Positions 42,811 through 53,970 of a stretch of DNA of 64,000 nt are shown one piece after another. Numbering within the stretch: the first letter of the stretch is position 1; the number at the start of each line of letters is the position of its first letter. Source of the stretch: Streptomyces sp. NBC_01294 (GTDB taxonomy: Bacteria > Actinomycetota > Actinomycetes > Streptomycetales > Streptomycetaceae). The position numbers and the translations under genes were made by a program. The notes below the pieces were generated by a model, which saw only the letters and a program-made list of their open reading frames with translations, searched no databases and was not told where the DNA came from. Where the stretch lies: contig NZ_CP108423.1 of the NCBI RefSeq assembly GCF_035917235.1, positions 5,671,501-5,735,500 on the forward strand, given 5' to 3'.

Positions 42811-43395
42811 ATGCAGCTCAAGCGAACCCTTGCCGTCGGCGCGTCCGTCTTCGCCCTGTCCCTGTTCCTCGCACCGGCGTCGGCGACGGCGCTGGAAGGC
42901 GGGACCGGCGACAGCGCCTCGACGGCGCTCCTGGCCCAGTTCATAGAGGGGGGCGGGACGGCGGACCTCGCCCTCCAGGCCGAGCCCGCCATCGGCGTCA
43001 TCTACAACGCGCCGAGCGGCAAGTGTCTGGAGATCTCGAACTCCTCCAAGGCCAACGGTGCACGGGCCCAGCAGTGGGCCTGCAACGGCCAGGCCGGCTC
43101 GAAGTGGGGCATGGCCGACGCGGGTGGCGGCACCTACTACCTCGTCAACGCCAACAGCGGAAAGTGTCTGGAGATCGAGAACTCCTCCACCGCCAACGGT
43201 GCGCGGGCCCAGCAGTGGGACTGCAAGGGCCAGGCCGGCTCGAAGTGGAAGTTCTACGTCCACAGTGGCAACGCCGCGACGATCGTCAATGCCAAGAGCG
43301 GCAAGTGCCTGGAGGTCGAGAACTCCTCCAGCGCCAATGGCGCGCGGGTCCAGCAGTGGACCTGCAACGGACAGGTCGGATCGTACTGGCGCTGA
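42811..43395 (+). CDS. Secreted ricin-B-type (beta-trefoil) lectin
   Basis: 194 residues: signal peptide (about 1-27, cleavage after ATA) and one ricin-B domain in which three repeats are very alike: SGKCLEISNSSKANGARAQQW, SGKCLEIENSSTANGARAQQW and SGKCLEVENSSSANGARVQQW, each followed by xCNGQ or xCKGQ and ending GSKW or GSYW. The QxW motif is present three times, so all three sugar sites may work. It has no attached hydrolase, unlike most Streptomyces ricin-B modules. It probably binds galactose- or xylan-type glycans outside the cell. ATG 42811 has GGGGAGAA upstream. Confidence 0.85.
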   Translation: MQLKRTLAVGASVFALSLFLAPASATALEGGTGDSASTALLAQFIEGGGTADLALQAEPAIGVIYNAPSGKCLEISNSSKANGARAQQWACNGQAGSKWGMADAGGGTYYLVNANSGKCLEIENSSTANGARAQQWDCKGQAGSKWKFYVHSGNAATIVNAKSGKCLEVENSSSANGARVQQWTCNGQVGSYWR

Positions 43396-43421
43396 CCTCC
43401 ACGCTCAGCCCGAGAGGCATG

Positions 43422-43456
43422 ACCTCCGTGCGGTCCGCTCCGGACCGCACGGAGGT
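43422..43456. terminator. Bidirectional terminator hairpin
   Basis: ACCTCCGTGCGGTCCG and CGGACCGCACGGAGGT form a perfect 16-bp stem with a CTC loop, followed by TCCTTC on the + strand. It separates the lectin gene from the convergent methyltransferase gene. Confidence 0.85.
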
Positions 43457-43484
43457 TCCTTCATGCCCTGATCGGTGCCGGTGC

Positions 43485-45184
<1,700 letters not shown>

Positions 45185-45281
45185 CCGGAGCCGGGCTGAT
45201 TGCGCCATTCGGGCCACCTGTCCGCAGCCGGCCGATTACGCTCGGCTACGGAACGAACAACGGCTTGGGGGTGACCGTCCC

Positions 45282-46130
45282 ATGGTCAGCATGCGCGATC
45301 TCGATCCGAGTGCCTCGCCACTGGACTACTACGGCTACGAACTCCGGCGCCTGAGAGAGGCTGCCGGGCTGAAGCAGGCGCAGCTGGGCGAGATCATCTA
45401 CTGCACGGGTTCGCTGATCGGTCAGGTGGAGAACACGAAGCGGGTGCCTACCCGGGACTTCTCGGAGCGGGTGGACGCGGCGCTGGGGACGGACGGGCAC
45501 TTCTCCCGGCTGGTGGGGCTGGTCCTGCGAAGCCAGTTGCCGACGTGGTTCCAGGCCTATGCGGAAATGGAGGCCCGGGCGGCGTATCTCTCGACCTACC
45601 AGGCCCAGTTGGTGGATGGACTGCTGCAGACGGAGGCGTATGCGCGTGCAGTTCTAGGAGTGTGGAGCGAAGAAAACCTCGACGCCAGGGCGGCAGCTCG
45701 GATGGAGCGTCAGCGCATCCTCGACCGCGAGAATCCGCCACTGATGTGGGTGGTGCTGAACGAGGCCGTTCTGCACCAGGAGATCGGCGGCCGGGAGGTC
45801 ATGCGGAATCAACTCACCCACTTGTTGGCCCTGCGGAGGCGAGAGTGGGTGCAGGTACAGATCCTGCCTTTCGAGGCGGGCGCCCACGCGGGACAGCCGG
45901 GCTCGTTCAGCCTCCTGCGGTTCGACGACGACCCGGACATTGTTTATACCGAGGACTTCGTGCAGGGCCATATGACGGCCAATCCGCAGGCTCTCAGGGA
46001 AGGTTCGCTCCGTTACGATCACTTGCAGGCCGCCGCACTCTCGTTGGAGGAATCGGCGGTGCGGATCGCCCGCGTAATGGAGGAACGCTATGGAGATCAT
46101 CCAGAACCTGACGGGCACACGGTGGCGTAA
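45282..46130 (+). CDS. XRE-family regulator with DUF5753 domain
   Basis: 282 residues. The N-terminal helix-turn-helix (about 15-75: GYELRRLREAAGLKQAQLGEIIYCTGSLIGQVENTKRVPT) is joined to a DUF5753 sensor domain (about 95-270: WFQAYAEMEARAAYLSTYQAQLVDGLLQTEAYARAVL, LNEAVLHQEIGG, VQVQILPFEAGAHAGQPGSFSLLRF). Streptomyces has dozens of these paired with small DUF397 proteins, in WhiJ-like switches that affect development and antibiotics. The next gene is such a partner and overlaps by 41 bases. The start may be 45282 or 45291. Confidence 0.88.
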   Translation: MVSMRDLDPSASPLDYYGYELRRLREAAGLKQAQLGEIIYCTGSLIGQVENTKRVPTRDFSERVDAALGTDGHFSRLVGLVLRSQLPTWFQAYAEMEARAAYLSTYQAQLVDGLLQTEAYARAVLGVWSEENLDARAAARMERQRILDRENPPLMWVVLNEAVLHQEIGGREVMRNQLTHLLALRRREWVQVQILPFEAGAHAGQPGSFSLLRFDDDPDIVYTEDFVQGHMTANPQALREGSLRYDHLQAAALSLEESAVRIARVMEERYGDHPEPDGHTVA

Positions 46131-46356
46131 GTCTTCGTACAGCTCCGATACCGGCGGTCAGTGCGTCGAGTGCGCCCCGCTCGGTACCGCTGCCTGGCGC
46201 AAGGCCTCGTACAGCGGTGACACAGGAGGCAATTGCGTCGAGGTCGCCGCACAGCCCTGCCTCGTCGCCGTCCGGGACTCCAAGAACCCCGAGGGGCCCG
46301 TCTTCACCGTCCGCCCTGCGGCTTTCGCCGCGTTCGTGAGGGCCGTCTCTGTATGA
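46090..46356 (+). CDS. DUF397 protein with duplicated motif
   Basis: 88 residues. The DUF397 signature WRKSSYSSDTGGQCVEC is followed by a second copy WRKASYSGDTGGNCVEVA and then LVAVRDSKNPEGPVFTVRPAAFAAFV. Most DUF397 proteins carry the motif once, so this one has an internal duplication. It probably binds or antagonises the XRE/DUF5753 regulator whose gene it overlaps by 41 bases. Confidence 0.85.
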   Translation: MEIIQNLTGTRWRKSSYSSDTGGQCVECAPLGTAAWRKASYSGDTGGNCVEVAAQPCLVAVRDSKNPEGPVFTVRPAAFAAFVRAVSV

Positions 46357-46389
46357 TCCGCTCCCTACTGGGGAGAGGGAGCGGGGGGC

Positions 46390-48075
46390 ATGGAGCGCAT
46401 GGGGCCGGGCGGTCCGACGCACGTGGGGCCGTTCGAGGTCGTCGGTGTGCTCGGGCAGGGCGGGATGGGCCGGGTGCTGCTGGCGGCCGGGCCGGACGGG
46501 CGGCTCGTCGCCGTCAAGCAGGTGCTCGCGCACTTCGCCGACGACGAGGCCTTCCGGGCCCGTTTCCGCCGTGAGGTCACCGCCTCGCGCAAGGTGTCCG
46601 GGGCGTACACGGCGGCCGTGATCGATGCCGACCCGGACGCGTCGACGCCCTGGCTGGCGTCGGTCTTCGTAGCCGGGCCCTCGCTCGGGGCCGTGGTCAA
46701 GGCGGTCGGGGTGCTGCCGGAGGACGTCGTGCGCCGCCTCGCCGCGGGGCTGACGTCGGCCCTCGCGGAGATCCACCGGGCCGGGCTCGTCCACCGGGAC
46801 CTCAAGCCCGACAACGTGCTGCTCGCCGAGGACGGCGTGCGCGTCATCGACCTCGGCATCGCGCGGGTCACGGAGGGCGAGTCCGAGGGCGAGACCGGAC
46901 TGACGCGTACCGGATGGGTCGTCGGATCGCCCGCGTACATGTCGCCCGAGCAGGCCGAGGGCAAGCCGCTCACGCCCGCCAGTGACGTCTTCTCGCTCGG
47001 TTCCGTGCTGGCCCTGGCGGCGACGGGCCGCAGCCCCTTCGCCGGGAACTCCACCCTCCGCACGCTGTACGACGTGGTGCATGGCGAGCCGGACCTGAGC
47101 GAGGTCCCGGCGGGGCTGCGCGAGCTCGTCGCGCGGTGCCTGGCCAAGGACCCGGAGGCCAGGCCGTCCCCGGCGCAGCTGCGCGAGCTGATCGGGCCGG
47201 TGACCCCGGCGGGCCGTCAGTGGCCGGCCGCCGTGTACGGGATGCTCGCCGCGCAGCGGGGGGAGATCGACGGGCTGCTCGGCGACAGCCCGGCCCGCGC
47301 CCCGGAACCCTCGCCCGCTCCGGAACCCGTACCCGTACCCGTACCCGTACCTGCGCCCGAGCTTGAGCCGGAGCCGGAGCCCGAGCCCGAGCCCGTACCC
47401 GTACCGAAGGACGATTCGGCCGTGGTGCCGGAGCAGGACGCGCCGCCGCCCCTCCCGGAGGTTCCGCCGCTCCCTCCGCGTCCGACGGAGCGTCCCACCG
47501 CGCCGAGCGCGCAGCCGCGGAGCCCGTGGCGCGGCCGGCGCCGGATCACGGCCCTGGTGGCGGCCGCGGTGCTGCTGGTGGCCGGCACCGGGGTCGTGGC
47601 GTACGTACGGGACCGGATGAACGCCCCCGTCGCCTACACGGCGCTTCCCACCTGCGCGGGGGCCGCCGACACCATGCCGTTGAAGCTTCGGGAGTCCTCG
47701 CTCGACACGCGCTCCGAGGAGGCCTGGGGCGTGCGCACGGGCTGCACCTGGAACGGGCTCGCCAAGACCGCCGCGCCCCGCGCCCTGGTCCGCTGGGAAC
47801 TCAGCCTCGGCGGGGACGCGACGCGCAACGCGGGCGCCCAGCGGGCCCGCTTCCGGGTGGACGCGGCCGGCAAGAGCACGGAACCGGGCCTGGACTTCGG
47901 GACGGAGTCCTATTGGGGCGGTGCGAGCACCGACTGGACGTGCGTCCTCGCCGTGCGCGAGGGCAACCTCTCCGTCTGGGTGGGCCTGTACGAGAGCCAG
48001 TACACGACGTCGGCCTGCCAGGAGAAGGCGAGAGCGGTCGCCCGCGCCGCACTGAAGGCCGCCCCGCGCCGCTGA
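46390..48075 (+). CDS. Membrane Ser/Thr protein kinase 1 of tandem set
   Basis: 561 residues. Kinase domain about 12-275: GQGGMGRV loop, catalytic Lys in VAVKQV, HRDLKPDN catalytic loop, DLGIAR at the metal site (Leu instead of Phe in DFG, tolerated), SPAYMSPEQ and SDVFSLGSVL. A juxtamembrane region of Pro-Val and Pro-Glu repeats (about 305-345) and a transmembrane helix (about 390-412) lead to an outer domain ending SYWGGASTDWTCVLAVREGNLSVWVGLYES. The outer domain resembles those of the next kinases. Its ligand is unknown. It starts at ATG 46390 after GGGAG. It stands 33 bases after the DUF397 gene. Confidence 0.87.
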   Translation: MERMGPGGPTHVGPFEVVGVLGQGGMGRVLLAAGPDGRLVAVKQVLAHFADDEAFRARFRREVTASRKVSGAYTAAVIDADPDASTPWLASVFVAGPSLGAVVKAVGVLPEDVVRRLAAGLTSALAEIHRAGLVHRDLKPDNVLLAEDGVRVIDLGIARVTEGESEGETGLTRTGWVVGSPAYMSPEQAEGKPLTPASDVFSLGSVLALAATGRSPFAGNSTLRTLYDVVHGEPDLSEVPAGLRELVARCLAKDPEARPSPAQLRELIGPVTPAGRQWPAAVYGMLAAQRGEIDGLLGDSPARAPEPSPAPEPVPVPVPVPAPELEPEPEPEPEPVPVPKDDSAVVPEQDAPPPLPEVPPLPPRPTERPTAPSAQPRSPWRGRRRITALVAAAVLLVAGTGVVAYVRDRMNAPVAYTALPTCAGAADTMPLKLRESSLDTRSEEAWGVRTGCTWNGLAKTAAPRALVRWELSLGGDATRNAGAQRARFRVDAAGKSTEPGLDFGTESYWGGASTDWTCVLAVREGNLSVWVGLYESQYTTSACQEKARAVARAALKAAPRR

Positions 48076-48195
48076 CCCGCCCGCCCGCTCGCCACTGAGT
48101 CGTCTTGCCCATGCTGCCGCGATGGGCCAGGGGAACGTGTTCCATGACGCTGGGGGCCGATGCGGCCGGAAGAGCCGCGGCCGAGCCGGCGTGTT

Positions 48196-48388
48196 CCCGC
48201 GACGGCACGTCCTGGTGGCCGGCGGCGTTACTGGACGGATCCCGGGAACCAGTGGGCCTGCACCCTCGTCGTCCGTGACGAGAACCTGACCGTCCGGGTG
48301 AGTCTGCGGCCGAGCCCGTCGGAGGACTGCCGGGCGAAGGCAAAAGCAGGTGGCACGGGCCGCACTGGAGGGGGCGGAACGCACATGA
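48196..48388 (+). pseudogene. Remnant of a fourth kinase (outer-domain C-terminus)
   Basis: In the gap between kinases 1 and 2 a frame reads RRYWTDPGNQWACTLVVRDENLTVRVSLRPSPSEDCRAKAK. This lines up with the last 50 residues of kinase 1 (SYWGGASTDWTCVLAVREGNLSVWV) and kinase 3 (AYWSTPGTAETCALGVSDGNLLVRV). After an AAAA run at 48342-48345 the frame is lost, but the next frame continues QVARAALEGAERT and a stop at 48386-48388, the expected end (kinase 1: AVARAALKAAPRR). One extra A explains the shift. No kinase domain remains upstream, so this is a deletion relic. Confidence 0.7.
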
Positions 48389-48455
48389 CGGCTCCTCGTC
48401 CGCAGGGTGACGGGCTGTGGGATCCACGCCGGTATCGGGGAGGGGCAGTACAGGC

Positions 48456-49979
48456 ATGGAGAGATCAGAGCTGTCCGCGTCGGAGTTCGTGGGGCCGTTC
48501 CGGACGGTCGCCGTGCTCGGCCGGGGCGGGATGGGCCGGGTGGTGCTGGGGGTGGGGCCGGACGGGCGGTACGTCGCGGTCAAGCAGGTGCACGCCGAGC
48601 TGGCCGAGGACGAGGGGTTCCGGGCGCGGTTCCGCCGCGAGGTGGATGCCTCGCGGCGGGTGGCCGGCGGCTACACCGCGGCGGTGATCGACGCCGATCC
48701 CGACGCCGAGATGCCGTGGCTCGCGTCGCAGTTCGTGCCGGGGCCCTCGCTGAGCCAGGCCGTGGACGCCGCCGGGCCGCTGCCCGAGGAGGCGGTGCGC
48801 CGGCTGGCCGCCGGGCTTGCGCACGCCCTGGCCGACGTACACCGGGCGGGGCTGATCCACCGGGACCTCAAGCCGTCCAACGTGCTGCTTGCGGAGGACG
48901 GCGTACGGGTCATCGACTTCGGCATCGTGCGCGCGGTGGGGGACCAGACCCGGATCACGCATGCGGGCGCGCTCATCGGCTCGCCCGTGTACATGTCGCC
49001 CGAGCAGGCCCTGGGGCGGGAACTCACCCCGGCCGCCGACGTGTTCTCGCTCGGAGCGACCCTCGTCATGGCCTGTACGGGGAAGCCGCCGTTCGCCGGG
49101 AGCTCGGTGCCGCGGATCCTGCACGAGGTCGTGCACTCCGAACCGGAGCTGGGTGACGTACCGGCCGGGCTGCGCGGGATCATCGCGCACTGCCTGGCCA
49201 AGGATCCGGCCGACCGGCCGACCCCCGGCGAGCTGCTGAGCGCGGTCGGCGAGCTGGCGCCCTCGGCGCGGCCGTGGCCGGAGGCGGTGAACACGCTGGT
49301 CCACGAGCCGCTCGCCGTGACGGGCGGGCTGGTCGGCGGGACCACGGCTCCCCAGACGTCCTCCCGGTGGCGTCGCCCGTGGCCCCGGCCGCTGATCGTG
49401 GTGGTCGCCGTGGCCGGCGTCGTGGCCGCGGTGGGGCTGACCGTGGGGCGGTCGTTCCTCGGGGACACCTACCGCGAATTCATAGCGGATGTCCGGTCGA
49501 CAGGGCTGGCGCAGAAGCAGGACAAGTACCCGGCGGCGCCCCCGTCCTGTCAACAGGTCGGGGACAAGCTGCGCGTGCCGTCCGGTTTCGGCCAAGTGGC
49601 CGGGTTCGGGCCGGTCGAGAAGTACGGCTCGGCCTATGCCCGCTGCACCTGGACCAACCGGACCGGTGACGAGATCGAAGCGGAGTGGAGGTTCTTCTCG
49701 ACCGGCCAGGGCGAGGGCACCGGGGCCGAGCAGGCGAAGTGGCTCTACGAGCATTCCTACGAACGCGGCCGGACCCGGCGTGACCTCGACCTCGGGTTCG
49801 CCGACGAGGGGCTGTGGCAGAAGCCCCAGGGCGACGGGTATCCGAACTGCCGTCTGTACGTACGGGAGGTCAACATGGTGGCCAAGGTCGCGGTGACGGG
49901 CCCCCGCTACCCGTCCGGCACTTGTGAGGCTGTCGCGCGGGAGCTCGCCGCCTCGGTCGTGGAGTCGGTGGGGAGCTGA
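48456..49979 (+). CDS. Membrane Ser/Thr protein kinase 2
   Basis: 507 residues. Kinase domain about 12-280 with GRGGMGRV, VAVKQV, HRDLKPSN, DFGIVR, SPVYMSPEQ and ADVFSLGATL, all catalytic residues present. A transmembrane helix lies near 320-342 (PLIVVVAVAGVVAAVGLTVG). The outer part (about 350-507) begins DTYREFIADVRSTGLAQKQDKYPAAPPSCQQVG and has a PASTA-free, Cys-containing fold that differs from those of kinases 1 and 3. ATG 48456 follows GGGGAGGGG. It overlaps the third kinase by one base (TGATG), so kinases 2 and 3 are one operon. Confidence 0.88.
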   Translation: MERSELSASEFVGPFRTVAVLGRGGMGRVVLGVGPDGRYVAVKQVHAELAEDEGFRARFRREVDASRRVAGGYTAAVIDADPDAEMPWLASQFVPGPSLSQAVDAAGPLPEEAVRRLAAGLAHALADVHRAGLIHRDLKPSNVLLAEDGVRVIDFGIVRAVGDQTRITHAGALIGSPVYMSPEQALGRELTPAADVFSLGATLVMACTGKPPFAGSSVPRILHEVVHSEPELGDVPAGLRGIIAHCLAKDPADRPTPGELLSAVGELAPSARPWPEAVNTLVHEPLAVTGGLVGGTTAPQTSSRWRRPWPRPLIVVVAVAGVVAAVGLTVGRSFLGDTYREFIADVRSTGLAQKQDKYPAAPPSCQQVGDKLRVPSGFGQVAGFGPVEKYGSAYARCTWTNRTGDEIEAEWRFFSTGQGEGTGAEQAKWLYEHSYERGRTRRDLDLGFADEGLWQKPQGDGYPNCRLYVREVNMVAKVAVTGPRYPSGTCEAVARELAASVVESVGS

Positions 49980-51532
49980 TGAGACCGCTCAAGAAGTCGG
50001 ATCCGGCCGCGGCGGGACCGTACCGGCTGCTCGCCGAGCTCGGCCGGGGCGGCATGGGCCGCGTGCTGCTCGGCGCCGCACGGGACGGGCGGCTCGTCGC
50101 CGTCAAGCAGGTGCACGCCCGGCTCGCCGACGACGACGGCTTCCGCGTCCGGTTCCGGCGCGAGGTCGCCGCCTCGCGGAAGGTGTCCGGCGCCTTCACG
50201 GCTGCCGTCCTGGATGCCGACGCGGACGCGGACTCACCTTGGCTGGCCTCGGTGTTCGTCACCGGGCCCTCGCTGGGGGCCGCGGTGGAGCGCGCCGGTG
50301 CGCTGCCCGAGGAGACCGTACGGAGGCTCGCCGCCGGGCTGGCGGCGGCCCTCGTCGAGATCCACCGGGCGGGGCTGGTGCACCGGGACCTCAAGCCCGA
50401 CAACGTACTGCTCGCCCGGGACGGGGTGCGGGTGATCGACTTCGGGATCGCGCGGGTGGCCCGGCCCGGTGAGGTCACCGAGCTGACCCAGGCCGGGACG
50501 GTGATCGGCTCGCCCGCGTTCATGTCGCCCGAGCAGGCCGAGGGCGGTGAACTGACCCCGGCGAGCGACGTGTTCTCCCTCGGGTCCGTCCTGGTGCTGG
50601 CCGCGACGGGGCGCAGTCCCTTCGTGGCGGCGACGGTGGCACTGACCCTGTACAACGTCGTGCACGCCGAACCCGACCTCCTCGGCCTCCCGCAGGGGCT
50701 GCGCGCGCTCGTCACCCGGTGCCTGGCCAAGGATCCGGCGGCGCGGCCGTCCCCGGCCGAGATCCTGGGCCTGACCGGCGCGGCCGACGGCACGCTGTGG
50801 CCGCCCGCGGTCGAGCGTATGGCCGCCGCCCAGCAGGAGGAGATCGAGGCGCTGCTCCGGGACCCGGACGGCGCGGCTCGTGCGCCCGGAGGCCCGGACG
50901 TGGACCCGGACGCGCCGACCGCCACCGCCCCGCAAGCCGTCGGCCCGGCGCGTTCCGGCGCGCCGCGCGGCCGGCGGCTGCGCCCGCGGTTCCTGCTGCC
51001 GGCCGCGGGGGTCCTCGTGGCGGCCTGCGCCGGGGTGGCGTACGGGGTGCGCGGGGAGGAACCGCCGACGGCCCCGGCGGACCGGTATCTGAGTGTGCCG
51101 CTCTGCGCGGAGGCGGCCGGGGAGCTGCCGCTGCCGCAGCAGGAAATGCGCCAGGTCGGCGACCACGAGTCACCCGTAAGGTCGTCCGTGACCTGTCACT
51201 GGGTGGCGGCCTTCGACGTGGTCGCCGGCGAGGACGAGCCGAAGCCGCACGCGTCCGTCAGCTGGTCCCTGGAACGCAGCGGCCGCCTCGCGGGCAGCGG
51301 GACCTCGCGGACGCGGCTCAACCTGGGCAGCGGGCGGCCGGAGACCGGTGTCGGGGCGGGGGACGGCGCGTACTGGTCGACTCCGGGGACCGCGGAGACG
51401 TGTGCGCTGGGCGTGAGCGACGGCAACCTCCTGGTGCGGGTGGCGCTCGGCGGTCCGCAGCACCCCGCCGAGACCTGCGAGACCGAGGCGAAGGAGGTCG
51501 CCCGGGCGGCGCTGGCCGCCGTGCCGCGCTGA
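49979..51532 (+). CDS. Membrane Ser/Thr protein kinase 3
   Basis: 517 residues. Kinase domain about 14-280: GRGGMGRV, VAVKQV, HRDLKPDN, DFGIAR, SPAFMSPEQ and SDVFSLGSVL. After an acidic/Pro linker, a transmembrane helix (about 338-357, FLLPAAGVLVAACAGVAYGV) leads to an outer domain with CAEAAGELPLPQ and the terminal GAYWSTPGTAETCALGVSDGNLLVRVAL, closest to that of kinase 1. It begins on the last base of kinase 2. It ends 240 bases before fadE34. Confidence 0.88.
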   Translation: MRPLKKSDPAAAGPYRLLAELGRGGMGRVLLGAARDGRLVAVKQVHARLADDDGFRVRFRREVAASRKVSGAFTAAVLDADADADSPWLASVFVTGPSLGAAVERAGALPEETVRRLAAGLAAALVEIHRAGLVHRDLKPDNVLLARDGVRVIDFGIARVARPGEVTELTQAGTVIGSPAFMSPEQAEGGELTPASDVFSLGSVLVLAATGRSPFVAATVALTLYNVVHAEPDLLGLPQGLRALVTRCLAKDPAARPSPAEILGLTGAADGTLWPPAVERMAAAQQEEIEALLRDPDGAARAPGGPDVDPDAPTATAPQAVGPARSGAPRGRRLRPRFLLPAAGVLVAACAGVAYGVRGEEPPTAPADRYLSVPLCAEAAGELPLPQQEMRQVGDHESPVRSSVTCHWVAAFDVVAGEDEPKPHASVSWSLERSGRLAGSGTSRTRLNLGSGRPETGVGAGDGAYWSTPGTAETCALGVSDGNLLVRVALGGPQHPAETCETEAKEVARAALAAVPR

Positions 51533-51729
51533 GCCGCTTCGCCCGGACCCTGGCCGGCCTCGGCGCCGACTGCACCTTCGACGCCGACCCCGCCGTCCTC
51601 GGCCACCTCCGCGCCGCTGCCCACCGCACGCTGCGGGTCACCGGCCGACAACCCGGTCCGCAGGACCGCGTGGCCGATCGCCGCAGGGCGTACGGCGCCG
51701 TGTCGGAGCGGCCGTGAAGAACACCGTCA
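51533..51729. other. Gap between kinase 3 and fadE34
   Basis: A short open stretch on the + strand (about 51533-51717) encodes LSRFARTLAGLGADCTFDADP-like sequence directly after the kinase stop, without its own start codon or ribosome site. It could be a decayed gene end or chance. I do not call it a gene. Confidence 0.4.
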
Positions 51730-51746
51730 TCTGACCTTCCGTCAGA
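51730..51746. promoter_or_regulatory. CTGAC-N5-GTCAG palindrome upstream of fadE34
   Basis: TCTGACCTTCCGTCAGA has perfect 6-base arms (TCTGAC/GTCAGA) with a 5-base centre. It is followed two bases later by a perfect KstR box. Confidence 0.75.
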
Positions 51747-51747
51747 T

Positions 51748-51761
51748 TGGAACGTGTTCTA
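51748..51761. promoter_or_regulatory. KstR box at fadE34 start
   Basis: TGGAACGTGTTCTA fits TNNAACNNGTTNNA perfectly and ends only 11 bases before the ATG at 51773. Bound protein would block transcription start or ribosome access directly. Confidence 0.85.
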
Positions 51762-51772
51762 GTCTGCCGCGC

Positions 51773-53956
51773 ATGGGCATCGGAATCACACAGGAGCAGC
51801 GGGAGTTGGCCGAGGCGGTGCGCGGCTGGGTGGCGCGCGCCGTGCCTCCCGAGGAGGTGCGCAAGCTGCTCGACACCCCGCCGCAGACCGGGGCGCGGCC
51901 CGCCTACTGGGACGCCATGACCGCCCAGGGGCTGCTGGAGCCGCACCGGGACGGCGGGACCCTGCTCGACCTGGCCGTCGTCGTCGAGGAGGCGGCCCGG
52001 GGCGCGCTGCCCGGGGCGTACCTGCCGAGCGCGCTGGCCTCCGTCCTGCTGGAGCGGGCCGGCGCCGAGCCCCTCGCGGGCCGGGTCGGCGCGGTCGCGC
52101 TGGGGCCGGGGACACTGACCGCCGTCGCCGTCGAGGGCGGGTACCTGCTCGACGGCCTCGCCCCGCCCGTGCTCGGCGCCGGCGAGGCCGACCTCGTGCT
52201 GCTCGCCGCCGAGGTCGCGCCCCGGCGGCCGTCGGCAAAGGGCGCTCCCGGCGGCGAGCCGGAGCCGAGGGGCACCCGCTGGTTCGCCGTGGACGCCGCC
52301 GCGCTGGACATCCGTACGCACGAGAGCGCCGACCCGACCCGGCCCACCGCCGAGGTGCGGGCGCGCGGCGCCGTCACCTCCGCCGACCGGCTGCTGGAGC
52401 TGGACGCGGCCCTCGTCCGCGATCTCGCCTGCGCGCTCTTCGCCGCCGACGCCTGCGGCACCGCCGCCTGGGCCCTGCACACGGCCGCCGAGTACGCCAA
52501 GGTGCGCGAGCAGTTCGGCCGGCCCATCGGGCGGTTCCAGGGCGTCAAGCACCTGTGCGCCGACATGCTGGTCCGGCTGGAGCAGGCCCGGGCGCTGGCC
52601 TGGGACGCCGCGCAGGTCATGGACGAGCCCGTGCCCGCCGACGTGCGCTCGCTCGTGGCCGCGCTCGCCGCCGGGACCGCCCTGGACGCCGCGTACTCCT
52701 GCGCCAAGGACTGCATCCAGATCCTCGGCGGGATCGGCTTCACCTGGGAGCACGACGCCCACATCCACCTGCGGCGGGCCCTCGTCGCCCGCCAGCTGCT
52801 GGGCCCCGGCGACGGGCACCGGGTACGGGCCGTGCGGTACGCCGCGGGCGGTGCGCGGCGCGAGCTGCGCCTGGAACTGCCCGCGCAGGCCGAGGCGTAC
52901 CGCGCGAAGGCCCGTACCGCCATCGAGGACGCGCGCGGGCTCGACCCGGCCGCCGCCCGGCGGATCCTGGCCCCCACCGGCTACGCGGCCCCCTACCTCC
53001 CGCCGCCCTACGGCCTCGGCGCCGGCCCCGTCGAGCAGCTCGTCGTCCAGCAGGAGCTGGCCGCGGCCGGGGTCAGGATCGCCGACCTTGGGATCGCCAC
53101 CTGGGTGGTCCCCTCGCTGCTCGCCTACGGGACGCAGGCGCAGCGGGAGGCCTACGTCCTGCCGACCCTGCGCGGGGACGTCACCTGGTGCCAGCTCTTC
53201 TCGGAGCCGGGCGCGGGCTCGGACCTGGCCTCGCTGCGGACGAGGGCCGAGCAGGCCGCGGACGGCACCTGGAAGATCAACGGACAGAAGGTGTGGACGA
53301 GTTCCGCGCATAGCGCCGACTTCGGGATCCTGCTGGCCCGCACCGACCCGGACGCCCCCAAGCACAAGGGGCTCGGCTACTTCGTCGTCGACATGGGGAA
53401 CAGCCCCGGCCTCGACATCCGGCCCCTGAAGGAGATCACCGGCGAGGCCCTCTTCAACGAGGTCTGGTTCGACGACGTGGAGCTCCCGGCGGACGCGCTG
53501 GTCGGCGCGGCCGACGACGGCTGGAAGGTCGCCCGCAACACCCTCGGCAACGAACGCGTCCACATGGCCGACCAGATGACCTTCGACACCGGCCTGGAGG
53601 CGCTCCTCGCCCGCGCCGCCGACCTCGACGGGACGTACAGGGTGCGGATCGGCGCGCTGGCCGCCGAGGCGCACGCCCTGGCCTGCATCGGGCTGCGCAC
53701 CACGCTCCAGCAGGTGTCGGGGCTGGAGCCGGGCGCGGGCGCCTCCGTACGCAAACTCGTCCAGACCCCGCACCAGCAGCGGACCGCCGAGCTCGCGCTC
53801 GAACTGCTGGGACCGGTGGGCGCGGTGCGGGAGGGGGCGGGGGAGCGGGCGGTGCACGGGATGCTCATGTCCCGCTGCCTGACCATCGCCGGGGGCACCA
53901 CACAGGTCCAGCTCAACGTCGTGGCCGAGCGGATGCTCGGCCTTCCCAGGGACTGA
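51773..53956 (+). CDS. fadE34: FadE34-like double acyl-CoA dehydrogenase
   Basis: 727 residues made of two fused acyl-CoA dehydrogenase units. The N-terminal half (about 1-350) shows [26 protein letters not shown] and [22 protein letters not shown], the usual C-terminal helical part of an ACAD. The second half (about 380-727) has [22 protein letters not shown] (FAD contact), [11 protein letters not shown] and [24 protein letters not shown]. Mycobacterial FadE34 has the same fused layout and dehydrogenates the shortened, five-carbon steroid side-chain CoA ester. No ribosome site precedes ATG 51773 and the KstR box is 11 bases away, so translation may be leaderless or begin elsewhere. It is followed 14 bases later by ltp1. 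Confidence 0.87.
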   Translation: MGIGITQEQRELAEAVRGWVARAVPPEEVRKLLDTPPQTGARPAYWDAMTAQGLLEPHRDGGTLLDLAVVVEEAARGALPGAYLPSALASVLLERAGAEPLAGRVGAVALGPGTLTAVAVEGGYLLDGLAPPVLGAGEADLVLLAAEVAPRRPSAKGAPGGEPEPRGTRWFAVDAAALDIRTHESADPTRPTAEVRARGAVTSADRLLELDAALVRDLACALFAADACGTAAWALHTAAEYAKVREQFGRPIGRFQGVKHLCADMLVRLEQARALAWDAAQVMDEPVPADVRSLVAALAAGTALDAAYSCAKDCIQILGGIGFTWEHDAHIHLRRALVARQLLGPGDGHRVRAVRYAAGGARRELRLELPAQAEAYRAKARTAIEDARGLDPAAARRILAPTGYAAPYLPPPYGLGAGPVEQLVVQQELAAAGVRIADLGIATWVVPSLLAYGTQAQREAYVLPTLRGDVTWCQLFSEPGAGSDLASLRTRAEQAADGTWKINGQKVWTSSAHSADFGILLARTDPDAPKHKGLGYFVVDMGNSPGLDIRPLKEITGEALFNEVWFDDVELPADALVGAADDGWKVARNTLGNERVHMADQMTFDTGLEALLARAADLDGTYRVRIGALAAEAHALACIGLRTTLQQVSGLEPGAGASVRKLVQTPHQQRTAELALELLGPVGAVREGAGERAVHGMLMSRCLTIAGGTTQVQLNVVAERMLGLPRD

Positions 53957-53970
53957 AGGGCAGCAGGGAC

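Noticed and set aside
51533..51717. Possible short gene between kinase 3 and fadE34
   Set aside because: No start codon with a ribosome site and no recognisable family; kept only as a gap note.
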